Shown piece by piece: positions 16,713 to 23,609 of a DNA stretch of 26,955 bases. Numbering within the stretch: the stretch's first letter is position 1; each line of letters starts with the position of its first letter. Location: positions 1-26,955 of the forward strand of contig CAYUYM010000022.1 of the NCBI GenBank assembly GCA_964449305.1, written 5' to 3'. The position numbers and the translations under genes were made by a program. Source of the stretch: CAYUYM01 sp964449305 (GTDB lineage Bacteria; Bacteroidota; Ignavibacteria; SZUA-365; CAYQST01). The notes under the pieces are model-generated. The model searched no databases. It was not told the DNA's origin and saw only the letters and a program-made list of their open reading frames with translations.

Positions 16713-17339
16713 TCATTGCAGGGTGGCGAGCTTCTTCAGGTCCATGCTGGAGGCGATTTCCTGTGCCGCATTCTCCCCCATCCCATTGGTGCGGATCTGT
16801 ACGATGAAGCGATCACTCACCAGCACGGTGAATTCGGCCGATGCGCCCTCCTTCACCCAGCGGATGAAGGCTGGATACTCGTTGAACTTCATGCTCTTCT
16901 CGTATCCCTCCATCGATTCCTTGGAGTAGTTGAGGTTGAGCAGGAACTGGTAGCCCATGTAGAACGCCGGGATGAAGGCGTAGTCGAAGATCTCGACGTC
17001 TGCCGACATGGTGCCGGCGTCGTTCGCAAATTTCTGCGATGCCGTCGCATAGGCGAATTCTCCCATCGACGCCGTTTCTCCGTTGGGCGACTCAGCCTTG
17101 AGCCCGGGCACGGCCTTCGGGAGGATCTCGACGAGGAGCCTGAAGTTCACTGGCGGGACGGGCTTGCGGTTGGCCCATTTCTCCATGCCTTCTGCAGCCT
17201 GCCTGGCCTGGTCCTCGATCGAATTCATCTGTTGCACAACCTCCTGGGTTCCCTTCGGCTCCTCCTTCCCTCCGCAGGACGACAGCGTGAATCCCAGAAG
17301 CATGACCGCGATGATGGACAGGGACATGACACATCTCAT
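16713..17339 (-). CDS. Putative lipoprotein of unknown function
   Basis: Protein of 208 residues with a lipoprotein signal peptide: 'SLSIIAVMLLGFTLSSC' ending in lipobox LSSC (C22), followed by a flexible GGKEEPKG linker. A short, possibly helical stretch ('TQEVVQQMNSIEDQARQAA') precedes an alpha/beta-looking body with 'VNFRLLVEILPKAVPGL', 'SADVEIFDYAFIPAFYMGY' and a final 'RFIVQIRTNGM' then 'QEIASSMDLKKLATL'. I do not recognise a named family. The start at 17339 has GGAG 7 bases upstream on the minus strand. It has its own candidate promoter and terminator, so it seems to be a single-gene unit between PBP1A and the BtuF-like gene. Likely in the periplasm, anchored to a membrane. Confidence 0.8.
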   Translation of the reverse strand: MRCVMSLSIIAVMLLGFTLSSCGGKEEPKGTQEVVQQMNSIEDQARQAAEGMEKWANRKPVPPVNFRLLVEILPKAVPGLKAESPNGETASMGEFAYATASQKFANDAGTMSADVEIFDYAFIPAFYMGYQFLLNLNYSKESMEGYEKSMKFNEYPAFIRWVKEGASAEFTVLVSDRFIVQIRTNGMGENAAQEIASSMDLKKLATLQ

Positions 17340-17375
17340 GACGTTTCTCCGACCTGGTGATGATGAAATTTTCCC

Positions 17376-17381
17376 AGTATA
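17376..17381 (-). promoter_or_regulatory. Candidate -10 element TATACT of the small lipoprotein gene
   Basis: On the minus strand TATACT matches five of six -10 consensus bases and lies about 36 bases before the ATG at 17339. The -35 position, 17 bases upstream, reads TTTGTT and is a partial match. It overlaps the T-rich tail of the PBP1A terminator. Confidence 0.45.
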
Positions 17382-17394
17382 CCACCTGCACGGT

Positions 17395-17430
17395 TCAAAA
17401 CAAACAGCGCTCCGGATCCTGGCCGGAGCG
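17395..17430 (-). terminator. Terminator of the lpxH-PBP1A transcript
   Basis: CGCTCCGG (17408-17415) pairs with CCGGAGCG (17423-17430) around a 7-base loop. On the minus strand the hairpin is followed by a T-rich stretch (CTGTTTGTTTTG). It lies 26 bases after the stop of the PBP gene. Confidence 0.8.
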
Positions 17431-17456
17431 GTGCGTGCATGGGGTGAGCCCGGGTG

Positions 17457-19685
17457 TCAATACTCGATGATGGTCTTCTCCTTGCGGGGTTGTGCGGGGG
17501 CCGATGTTCCACCTCCATGCTTCATGCATGCTCCGGGCATGAATTTCCTGTTGATGAACTCCGTGGCCGTGTTGGGGCATCCCGGTCCGGCGAGACACTG
17601 GGATTCCAGGCAGATCTTTTCCTGCACCACTCCCTCGGGCATCGGGAAATCGTCGGAGGGGAGGTTGATCGACGGATCCTCGTAGACATACTTCATGAAG
17701 CGCGCCCAGATGGGGGCGGCGGCAAGGGCACCCTGACCGTAGGAGCCGGTGAAGGTGATGCGTCTGTCGTCGAAGCCGGTCCAGACACCGGCGACAAGGC
17801 GCGGTGTGAAGCCGATGAACCAGGCATCGGCATAATCCTGTGTGGTGCCGGTTTTGCCCGCTGCCGGCCGGGTGAAGAACTGCCGCGTCCCGGATCCGGT
17901 GCCGCCTTCGATAACCGATTTCAGCATCGAGGTGATGATGAAGGCGGTCTCCTTGCTGAGCACTTCACGCTGCTCGGTGGTGTTGGACTCGATCACACGT
18001 CCATCCCGATCCACCACCTTCAGGATGGAGTAGGGCTTGGCGTAGATGCCCTCATTGGCGAAGGCACCGTAGGCGCCGGTGATCTCGAGGGGGATCACCT
18101 CCGATGTCCCGATTGCGAGTGAGGGCACGGGTCGGAGCTGTGTGGATATGCCCATGCGATGCGCGTAGCGGATCACCTCGTCGGCCGGGGCGATCTCCAG
18201 CATGGTGCGGATGGCCACAAGGTTGATGGAGTTGGCGAGGCCGCGTCGGAGGGTGTAGATGCCGCCGGATTCTCCACCGGAATTCTTCGGATTCCATTTC
18301 TTCCCGGTGCCATCATCGATCGACAGTGGTTCGTTGGAGATCTGATAGGTGGGGAAGTAGCCGTTGTCGATGGCCACGGTATAGACGAAGGGCTTGAATG
18401 TTGATCCCGGCTGCCGCTGGATCTGCGTGCTGTGGTTGAGACCATACCGGAAGTTCACATCGGAATTCCCCACCATTGCACGGATCTGGCCCGTTTTGGG
18501 ATCGATGGCCGTAAACCCCACCTGGACACGCGTCACCGCCCTGCGCACCGAATCGACGAAGGCGGGATTGCGGCGGAGCCGTATGAGGGCCAGCTCCTTC
18601 GCGTCCGCAGTCTTGGCCGTGCGGTACTCCTGAGATGCCTTCACCGCGTTGTTGAGCGCGGTCGCGAAGAGTGCTGCGTTGTGCGGATCATTCCAGTCCC
18701 AGCGGTCGCTGAACGTCTTCTGGAAGGTCTTCAAATGCTCCATGACCGCACGGTTGGCGTGACGCTGCATCCGCGAATCGAGTGTCGTGAACACGGAGAT
18801 GCCGTCCCGGTAGAGGTTGAAGCCGTATTTCTCCGCCCGCTCGCGCAGCTGCTGGCGGATGTACTCCACAAAATGCGGGGCAATGCCGGAGGATCTGGTC
18901 GCGGTTTCCGTGACAATCGGTTCGGACTTGTACCGCTCGTACTCGTCCTCAGTCAGGAGGTTTTCGTCCACCATGCGGCGGAGCACGACGTTGCGACGCA
19001 GGAGGGCGCGGTCGTAGTTTCGACGCGGGTCGTAGCTCGAGGGGGCCTTCAGCAATCCCACGAGCATGGCACATTCCGGGACGGTGAGGGCGCTCGGGAT
19101 CTTGTTGAAATACGTTGCTGCCGCTGTCTGCACCCCGTAGGTGCCCCGACCAAACGGGGCGACGTTGAGGTACATGAGGAGGATCTCGTCCTTCGTGTAC
19201 CGCCGCTCGATCTGCACGGCGGTGAACCACTCACGGAACTTGCGCAGCAGGGACACCTCCCGTGTCAGATAGAGATTGCGGGCAAGCTGCTGCGTGATGG
19301 TGCTGCCGCCCGGCCCGCTCAGGGTGAAGCGCGAGAGATTGACGAGGATGACGCGGAACACTGATCGCAGATCCACCCCCCAGTGGGAGTAGAACCGTGT
19401 GTCCTCTGTGGCCAGCAGGGCGTGGATCAACGCCTTCGGGATGCTGTCGAGCGACACGATCCGCGAGCGGTTTTCCTCGTAGAAACGGTCGATGATCACG
19501 CCATCGCTCGAGTAGATGGTCGTGGCAAGTGGAGGGTGGGGATTCTCCAGCTCCTCGAGGGAGGGGAGACCATCCAAGATGGTGGACAACAGCCAGCTCC
19601 CGGCAATCACCAATAAGACGATGGAGCCGACCACCGTCCAGAAGCGCCGGGGTGTGACGCGTTCAATGAAGCTTTCGAGACTCAT
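17457..19685 (-). CDS. Class A penicillin-binding protein 1A (bifunctional transglycosylase/transpeptidase)
   Basis: Inner-membrane peptidoglycan synthase of 742 residues that polymerises lipid II and cross-links the product in the periplasm. One N-terminal helix (about 15-36) is followed by a GT51 transglycosylase domain with E94 in 'EDTRFYSHWGVD', 'GGSTITQQLARNLYL' (127-141) and 'IERRYTKDEILLMYLN' (159-174). The transpeptidase domain has the nucleophile S428 in 'GSTFK', S-x-N at 486-488 ('SIN') and 'KTG' at 611-613. All key residues are present. The C-terminal tail (about 670-742) carries four cysteines (692, 697, 703, 720), possibly disulfide-bonded. The gene starts inside the end of lpxH (23-base overlap), so the two are almost certainly one operon. 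The gene could be called mrcA or pbpC-like; the exact paralogue is not certain. Confidence 0.95.
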   Translation of the reverse strand: MSLESFIERVTPRRFWTVVGSIVLLVIAGSWLLSTILDGLPSLEELENPHPPLATTIYSSDGVIIDRFYEENRSRIVSLDSIPKALIHALLATEDTRFYSHWGVDLRSVFRVILVNLSRFTLSGPGGSTITQQLARNLYLTREVSLLRKFREWFTAVQIERRYTKDEILLMYLNVAPFGRGTYGVQTAAATYFNKIPSALTVPECAMLVGLLKAPSSYDPRRNYDRALLRRNVVLRRMVDENLLTEDEYERYKSEPIVTETATRSSGIAPHFVEYIRQQLRERAEKYGFNLYRDGISVFTTLDSRMQRHANRAVMEHLKTFQKTFSDRWDWNDPHNAALFATALNNAVKASQEYRTAKTADAKELALIRLRRNPAFVDSVRRAVTRVQVGFTAIDPKTGQIRAMVGNSDVNFRYGLNHSTQIQRQPGSTFKPFVYTVAIDNGYFPTYQISNEPLSIDDGTGKKWNPKNSGGESGGIYTLRRGLANSINLVAIRTMLEIAPADEVIRYAHRMGISTQLRPVPSLAIGTSEVIPLEITGAYGAFANEGIYAKPYSILKVVDRDGRVIESNTTEQREVLSKETAFIITSMLKSVIEGGTGSGTRQFFTRPAAGKTGTTQDYADAWFIGFTPRLVAGVWTGFDDRRITFTGSYGQGALAAAPIWARFMKYVYEDPSINLPSDDFPMPEGVVQEKICLESQCLAGPGCPNTATEFINRKFMPGACMKHGGGTSAPAQPRKEKTIIEY

Positions 19686-20415
19686 GTTCCGTCAGCTCGT
19701 ACAAATGGATGGATGAATCACGGTGAACCGCAAACGTGTAGTGGCCGAGCCAGTCGCCCAGATTGACATAGACGCCGTTCCCGATGGTCTCGATGCACGG
19801 AAGATGGCGATGGCCCATGATCACGATGTCGCTTCCTGCTTCGATGATGCGCCCGGCGGCGAGCTTCAACCCATCCTCCACGCCATACCAGCGGCCGGCG
19901 GTATAGCCCCGGGATGTGTGCGAGACCGCATGGGCGAGAGCGAACCCCACATCGGGATGAATCCACCGGAAGGCCCATTGGGCGACGCGGTTCCGGAGGA
20001 TACGCTTGATGAAACGGTATCCACCGTCGTTGACTGCCAGGCCGTCACCGTGGTAGAGGTGAAAACGAGTCCCCTCGTGCACAAACTCAAGGGAATCGTG
20101 GATCACCGTGACGCCGAGATCCCGGGAGAAGAACCGTCCGATGGCGAAGTCGTGGTTGCCGGCGAGGTAGGTGATGGACACGCCCTTCCTGGCAAGCTGC
20201 TCGAGCCCCGCGAGCACGCGGTGATGCCCGCTTGGCACCACGTGCCGATACTCGAACCAGAAGTCGAACAGATCTCCCACGATGTAGAGCCGTGCCTCCT
20301 GCTCCATCACCTCGCCAAAAAGCCGAAGGAGGAGATCCTGCTTCCTGCGCTCCACCTCCGGTGTGTCGGTTCCAAGGTGGAGGTCGGAAATGAAATACAA
20401 GGGGATCGAGGTCAC
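19663..20415 (-). CDS. lpxH: UDP-2,3-diacylglucosamine diphosphatase (LpxH-like metallophosphoesterase)
   Basis: Protein of 250 residues of the calcineurin-like phosphoesterase superfamily. In lipid A synthesis LpxH cleaves UDP-2,3-diacylglucosamine to lipid X and UMP at the inner face of the cytoplasmic membrane. Metal-binding motifs are all visible: D11 and H13 in 'FISDLHLG', D48 in 'VGDLFDFWFEYR', N87/H88 in 'AGNHDF', H122 in 'YHGDGL', and H202/H204 in 'MGHRHLP'. The 'GDLFDFWFEY' form is typical of LpxH-like enzymes of Bacteroidota. GTG 20415 is chosen because the catalytic core normally begins within about 10 residues of the N-terminus. The open frame back to 20559 would overlap the likely promoter. 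It overlaps the PBP1A start by 23 bases. The family is certain; the exact substrate (LpxH rather than another metallophosphoesterase) is an inference. Confidence 0.85.
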   Translation of the reverse strand: MTSIPLYFISDLHLGTDTPEVERRKQDLLLRLFGEVMEQEARLYIVGDLFDFWFEYRHVVPSGHHRVLAGLEQLARKGVSITYLAGNHDFAIGRFFSRDLGVTVIHDSLEFVHEGTRFHLYHGDGLAVNDGGYRFIKRILRNRVAQWAFRWIHPDVGFALAHAVSHTSRGYTAGRWYGVEDGLKLAAGRIIEAGSDIVIMGHRHLPCIETIGNGVYVNLGDWLGHYTFAVHRDSSIHLYELTEHESRKLH

Positions 20416-20491
20416 GGGGGAGACACCTGGCGCGTGTGGCGTGGGGAAGGGTCCGGGGCATCGCACAATCGGGTTCCGAACGCAGCCAAAA

Positions 20492-20520
20492 AATTTACGC
20501 ATTTTTCCTGCAGGCAGCAA
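20492..20520 (-). promoter_or_regulatory. Candidate lpxH promoter TTGCTG-N17-TAAATT
   Basis: Read on the minus strand, TTGCTG (20515-20520) and TAAATT (20492-20497) are exactly 17 bases apart. The transcript would have a leader of about 70 bases. Its -35 directly abuts the -35 of the divergent tRNA promoter. Confidence 0.55.
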
Positions 20521-20549
20521 TTGTTTCGCACAGGGCGTTTTCGTATGTT
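20521..20549 (+). promoter_or_regulatory. Candidate tRNA-Lys promoter TTGTTT-N17-TATGTT
   Basis: TTGTTT (20521-20526), a 17-base spacer and TATGTT (20544-20549) end 6 bases before the mature tRNA. The -10 region shares TTTTCGTATGTT with 2127-2138. Confidence 0.6.
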
Positions 20550-20555
20550 GTCTTC

Positions 20556-20628
<73 letters not shown>

Positions 20629-20655
20629 CAAGGAAAACCCGCTTTTCCAAGCTGA

Positions 20656-20679
20656 AAACGCCGCTTCCAAGCGGCGTTT
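20656..20679 (+). terminator. Terminator of tRNA-Lys
   Basis: AAACGCCGC (20656-20664) pairs with GCGGCGTTT (20671-20679) with a 6-base loop, followed by CGATTTT. It lies 27 bases after the tRNA. Confidence 0.8.
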
Positions 20680-20731
20680 CGATTTTCCGAACCATCCTCC
20701 TCCCCCCTCATTCCAGCCCCGTGTGCCGCAG

Positions 20732-21838
20732 ATGACGTCCAAATCCGCCTCCACTTCGTCCTACATGCCCCAGATCGATTTTCTGCGCGCCATGGCCGTG
20801 CTGATGGTGTTGGTGCACCATTGGACCACCGACTGTTCGCTCTTCTGGTTCAATGCCGAACTCGGCGTGCAGCTCTTCTTTGTGATCAGCGGCTACCTCA
20901 TCACCGGCATTCTCCTCGATGCCCGTTCCCGCGCAGAGGAGCTGGGACAACCCCGGACGCTGGTGTTGCGGCGCTTCTACACGCGACGCTTCCTTCGCAT
21001 CTTCCCGCTCTACTATCTGACACTGTTTGTCGCATGGATCGGACAGGTGCCCACCGTCACGGATTCCATCGGCTGGCACCTTGCCTACCTCACCAACGTC
21101 TATCTCGCCATCACGGGGGCATGGCATGGACACGTCTCGCATTTCTGGTCGCTGGCGGTGGAGGAGCAGTTCTATTTCGTCTGGCCGTGGCTCATGCTCT
21201 TCATTCCTCGTCGGGCCCTGTTCGCCACCATCATCGCCGCCATCCTCACCGCGCCGGTGTACGTGTACCTTGCCGCCTACGTCTTCCATTTCAATCCCAT
21301 CGCGCTTGATGTCATCCCCTTCGCATCGCTGTACACCCTCGGCGCAGGATCGCTTCTCGCCCTCCTCGAACGCAGGGCCCGCCTGCGTGATGGGGTGGAC
21401 GCGCTCCACCGGGCCGTCGTCATCGCCGGCCTGATCGGCGGGGCGGGCTATGTCGGGCTCCGTCTTCTCGAGATCCCCGGCTTTCCCTTCATGCTGACGG
21501 AAAAACTCCGCCAGCTCGTCATGCTTCCCCTTGCCTTGAGCGGACTGGTCTTCGCCGCGGCCCGGCGTGTCCCCGGCCCGGTCGGTCGCGTCATGACACT
21601 CCCGCCATTCCTCTATCTGGGACGGATCAGCTACGGATTGTACATCTTCCATCCCTTCATGGAATATGTGCTCTGGCTGCTGTGTGCCGCCCTCGGCCTT
21701 CCCTTCGAGGCCATCCTCCATTCCGGGTGGATCTTCCCCGTCAAGTTCGTGCTGCTTGTGGGCTGCGCCTCCCTGACGTGGAACTTCTTCGAGCGCCCCA
21801 TCAACAACCTCAAGCGCCGTGCTCCCTATGTGAACTGA
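20732..21838 (+). CDS. Acyltransferase 3 family membrane protein (OafA/YrhL-like)
   Basis: Multi-pass inner-membrane acyltransferase of 368 residues (acyltransferase 3 family) that transfers acetyl or other acyl groups to sugars of surface polysaccharides, LPS or peptidoglycan. The N-terminus has the family signature 'QIDFLRAMAVLMVLVHHW', with the conserved R and a catalytic H in helix 1, then 'LGVQLFFVISGYLITGILL' and 'RRFYTRRFLRIFPLYYLTL', 'HFWSLAVEEQFYFVWPWLM', all classic for this family. The C-terminus ends with 'FFERPINNLKRR', also typical. ATG 20732 is preferred; the frame extends back to the tRNA, and ATG 20765 is a shorter option. It stands alone between the tRNA terminator and a bidirectional terminator. 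The acceptor is unknown; modification of the nearby cluster's glycan is possible but unproven. Confidence 0.93.
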   Translation: MTSKSASTSSYMPQIDFLRAMAVLMVLVHHWTTDCSLFWFNAELGVQLFFVISGYLITGILLDARSRAEELGQPRTLVLRRFYTRRFLRIFPLYYLTLFVAWIGQVPTVTDSIGWHLAYLTNVYLAITGAWHGHVSHFWSLAVEEQFYFVWPWLMLFIPRRALFATIIAAILTAPVYVYLAAYVFHFNPIALDVIPFASLYTLGAGSLLALLERRARLRDGVDALHRAVVIAGLIGGAGYVGLRLLEIPGFPFMLTEKLRQLVMLPLALSGLVFAAARRVPGPVGRVMTLPPFLYLGRISYGLYIFHPFMEYVLWLLCAALGLPFEAILHSGWIFPVKFVLLVGCASLTWNFFERPINNLKRRAPYVN

Positions 21839-21857
21839 CGCACCCGCCTGAAACGCG

Positions 21858-21883
21858 GAAGCGCACGGACATCCGTGCGCTTC
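21858..21883. terminator. Bidirectional terminator between convergent genes
   Basis: GAAGCGCACGGA (21858-21869) pairs with TCCGTGCGCTTC (21872-21883): 11-12 bp with a tight loop. It lies 20 bases after the acyltransferase stop and 29 bases after the stop of the minus-strand repeat lipoprotein. Confidence 0.8.
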
Positions 21884-21911
21884 ACTGCTGTTTCGGGGTC
21901 GGCTGTCCGCG

Positions 21912-23387
21912 TCAGAGCCGTATCGTCTCGGAGATGAGCTTGCACTCGTTGAAGGTGAAAGTGTATGTCCGCGTGCCGAAGCCCTGCCTGGAGAACGTCA
22001 CCGTGTAGGTGGCCGGTGCCTGCAGGTTCTCCGCGAGATACCAACCTTCCGCATTGGTGTACCCGGAGGTGACAACGGTGGTGCCGCGCGAGATCGTCAC
22101 GAGAACATCGTTCAGCCAGCCAGCCTCGGCGATGGTGGAATCCTTCACACGGAACTTCAGCTTGGCCGTGTGACACGTGTCGACACTGCTGGACTGCGGC
22201 TTCATGGTGAGCTCCAGCGCCTTCTGCTCGTTGCATCCGAGGGTGAAGGTGAATTCCCGGGTCTTGTATGTCTCCCGGATCAGGTTCACCTGATAACTGC
22301 CCATGCAGAGTCCCGTGAACGAGATCGAGCCGCTGGCGTTGGTCGTGCCCCAGGTCTTGACGCTCGACCCGAACCAGAGCTTCACGGTGGCATTGGCGAT
22401 CGGGGTGTTGGTGACGGAATCACGGATGAACAGCGTGACCGCTCCCTGACAGCAGCTGTCGATACCGGGCTTGGGCGTCAGCACGCGTGTATGCGTCACC
22501 ACCTCGTTGCAGCCCATTGTGATGGAAAACTCCTGGACGGTGTACCCATCGCGGGCAAGGCGGAGGTTGTACGTGCCCGGGCACATGCTCTGGAACACCA
22601 CCGGCTGTCCGCCCGATGTGATGGCGGAGCGCGTGTCACCCTGCACCTTGGACACTTTCACCGAGACGTTGTTGAGGATGGTGTTCGACGCGGAGTCCAT
22701 CGGAACCACGGTGAGGATGCCGTGACAGCAGGAGTCCTCGCCAGCGCTGCCCGGAGTCATGCGGATGTCGAGCGACGTGCTGTCGCAGAACTGGATGGTC
22801 GCACTGCGTTCCACAACGCTGTATCCACTCTTCGAGATCCGCAGTGTATAGGCGCCCGCCATGAGGTGATTGAAGCTGACGCGACCGGTGGCATCGGAGG
22901 TGACGGTGGTCACGAGTGTGCCGTTGCGCTTGAGCCGCACTTCCGCCCCCACGATCGGTTGCAGCGTGGTGAGATCGCGGATCAGCAGCGCCAGCCTGCC
23001 GCACGCGCTGTCGGCGTGGACCATGGTGAAGATGATCGGGTCATCTGCTGTCCCGGTCTGTATCACCGTCGGCAGTTTCATGGAAAAGGGTCGGAAATCA
23101 TCGCGCGAGATGCGGATGCTCACATCCTTCTGATCGGTCGGGATCGCCTTCAAGGTGAAGTTGCCGAGATCGTCGGTCATGGTCGTGGAGAGGATTGTCC
23201 CGCTCGTTCCCACCGCCTCCACCGTGGCATAGGGGATGATGTACCCCTGCTCGTCGAGGGGGATGCCGGCGATGTCCACCGAGGGAGCCGGAGCCGCCGG
23301 TTGTGAATCCTTGCAGGCTGGGAACAGGAGGCCGGTCATCAGGATCATCATCATTGTCACAAGGGTCTGTCGCACTGGTGTTCTCAT
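21912..23387 (-). CDS. Putative lipoprotein with five tandem carboxypeptidase-regulatory-like repeats and a cysteine ladder
   Basis: Exported protein of 491 residues. ATG 23387 has GAGGA 4 bases upstream. The signal peptide ('MMMILMTGLLFPAC') ends in a weak lipobox, so C25 is the likely lipid anchor. The rest is five beta-sandwich modules of about 90 residues, at about 37-122, 127-212, 219-305, 311-397 and 404-491. They follow the CarboxypepD_reg-like pattern: 'A.V.L....', 'T.A.G.(I/V)SF..L..G.Y.(L/V)......Y'. Modules 2-5 hold cysteines at a strict spacing: C129, C221, C313 and C405 are exactly 92 residues apart, and C201, C293 and C385 also 92. Such domains are structural and often decorate surface or outer-membrane proteins; no enzyme is implied. 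The neighbour on one side is an acyltransferase and on the other a divergent polyferredoxin gene; neither indicates a role. Confidence 0.85.
   Translation of the reverse strand: MRTPVRQTLVTMMMILMTGLLFPACKDSQPAAPAPSVDIAGIPLDEQGYIIPYATVEAVGTSGTILSTTMTDDLGNFTLKAIPTDQKDVSIRISRDDFRPFSMKLPTVIQTGTADDPIIFTMVHADSACGRLALLIRDLTTLQPIVGAEVRLKRNGTLVTTVTSDATGRVSFNHLMAGAYTLRISKSGYSVVERSATIQFCDSTSLDIRMTPGSAGEDSCCHGILTVVPMDSASNTILNNVSVKVSKVQGDTRSAITSGGQPVVFQSMCPGTYNLRLARDGYTVQEFSITMGCNEVVTHTRVLTPKPGIDSCCQGAVTLFIRDSVTNTPIANATVKLWFGSSVKTWGTTNASGSISFTGLCMGSYQVNLIRETYKTREFTFTLGCNEQKALELTMKPQSSSVDTCHTAKLKFRVKDSTIAEAGWLNDVLVTISRGTTVVTSGYTNAEGWYLAENLQAPATYTVTFSRQGFGTRTYTFTFNECKLISETIRL
22002..23003 (-). repeat. Tandem protein repeats with 92-residue (276-base) period
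   Basis: The stretch from C129 to C405 and on to the last module holds four successive Cys-bearing modules. The first cysteine of each is 92 codons from the next (C129, C221, C313, C405). The DNA copies are diverged, so this is a protein-level repeat, not a recent duplication. Confidence 0.75.
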
Positions 23388-23430
23388 GGGGTCCTCGGTT
23401 GGTATGGTGTTTCGATGCGATACGACAATC

Positions 23431-23436
23431 AACATA
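23431..23436 (-). promoter_or_regulatory. Candidate -10 element TATGTT of the repeat lipoprotein gene
   Basis: TATGTT read on the minus strand lies about 43 bases before the ATG at 23387. It is the same hexamer as at 2133 and 20544. The -35 position does not match well. Confidence 0.35.
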
Positions 23437-23528
23437 GACAATTGCCCGAAAAAAAGGTTACGGAGGTGCGCAGATCTTTGTGGCGGGCCTCAAGGTGAAG
23501 GAGCATTCCATTGTGCCGGGGATTTGCC

Positions 23529-23534
23529 TATCTT
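23529..23534 (+). promoter_or_regulatory. Candidate -10 element TATCTT of the polyferredoxin gene
   Basis: TATCTT within CCTATCTTGG lies about 75 bases before the ATG at 23610. A similar TAACTTGG sits upstream of the aspartate kinase gene. The -35 region is not convincing. Confidence 0.3.
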
Positions 23535-23609
23535 GGCGAGTCCGGGTCCCGGTGTTCCGGTCTCCTGGCCCCTTCCTTTCCTGCTCATACACCACTCATC
23601 CCCATTGCC

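Noticed and set aside
16497..17360. 287-codon + strand open frame opposite the small lipoprotein
   Set aside because: It overlaps the BtuF-like gene's end and the minus-strand lipoprotein, which has a signal peptide, ribosome site and terminator.
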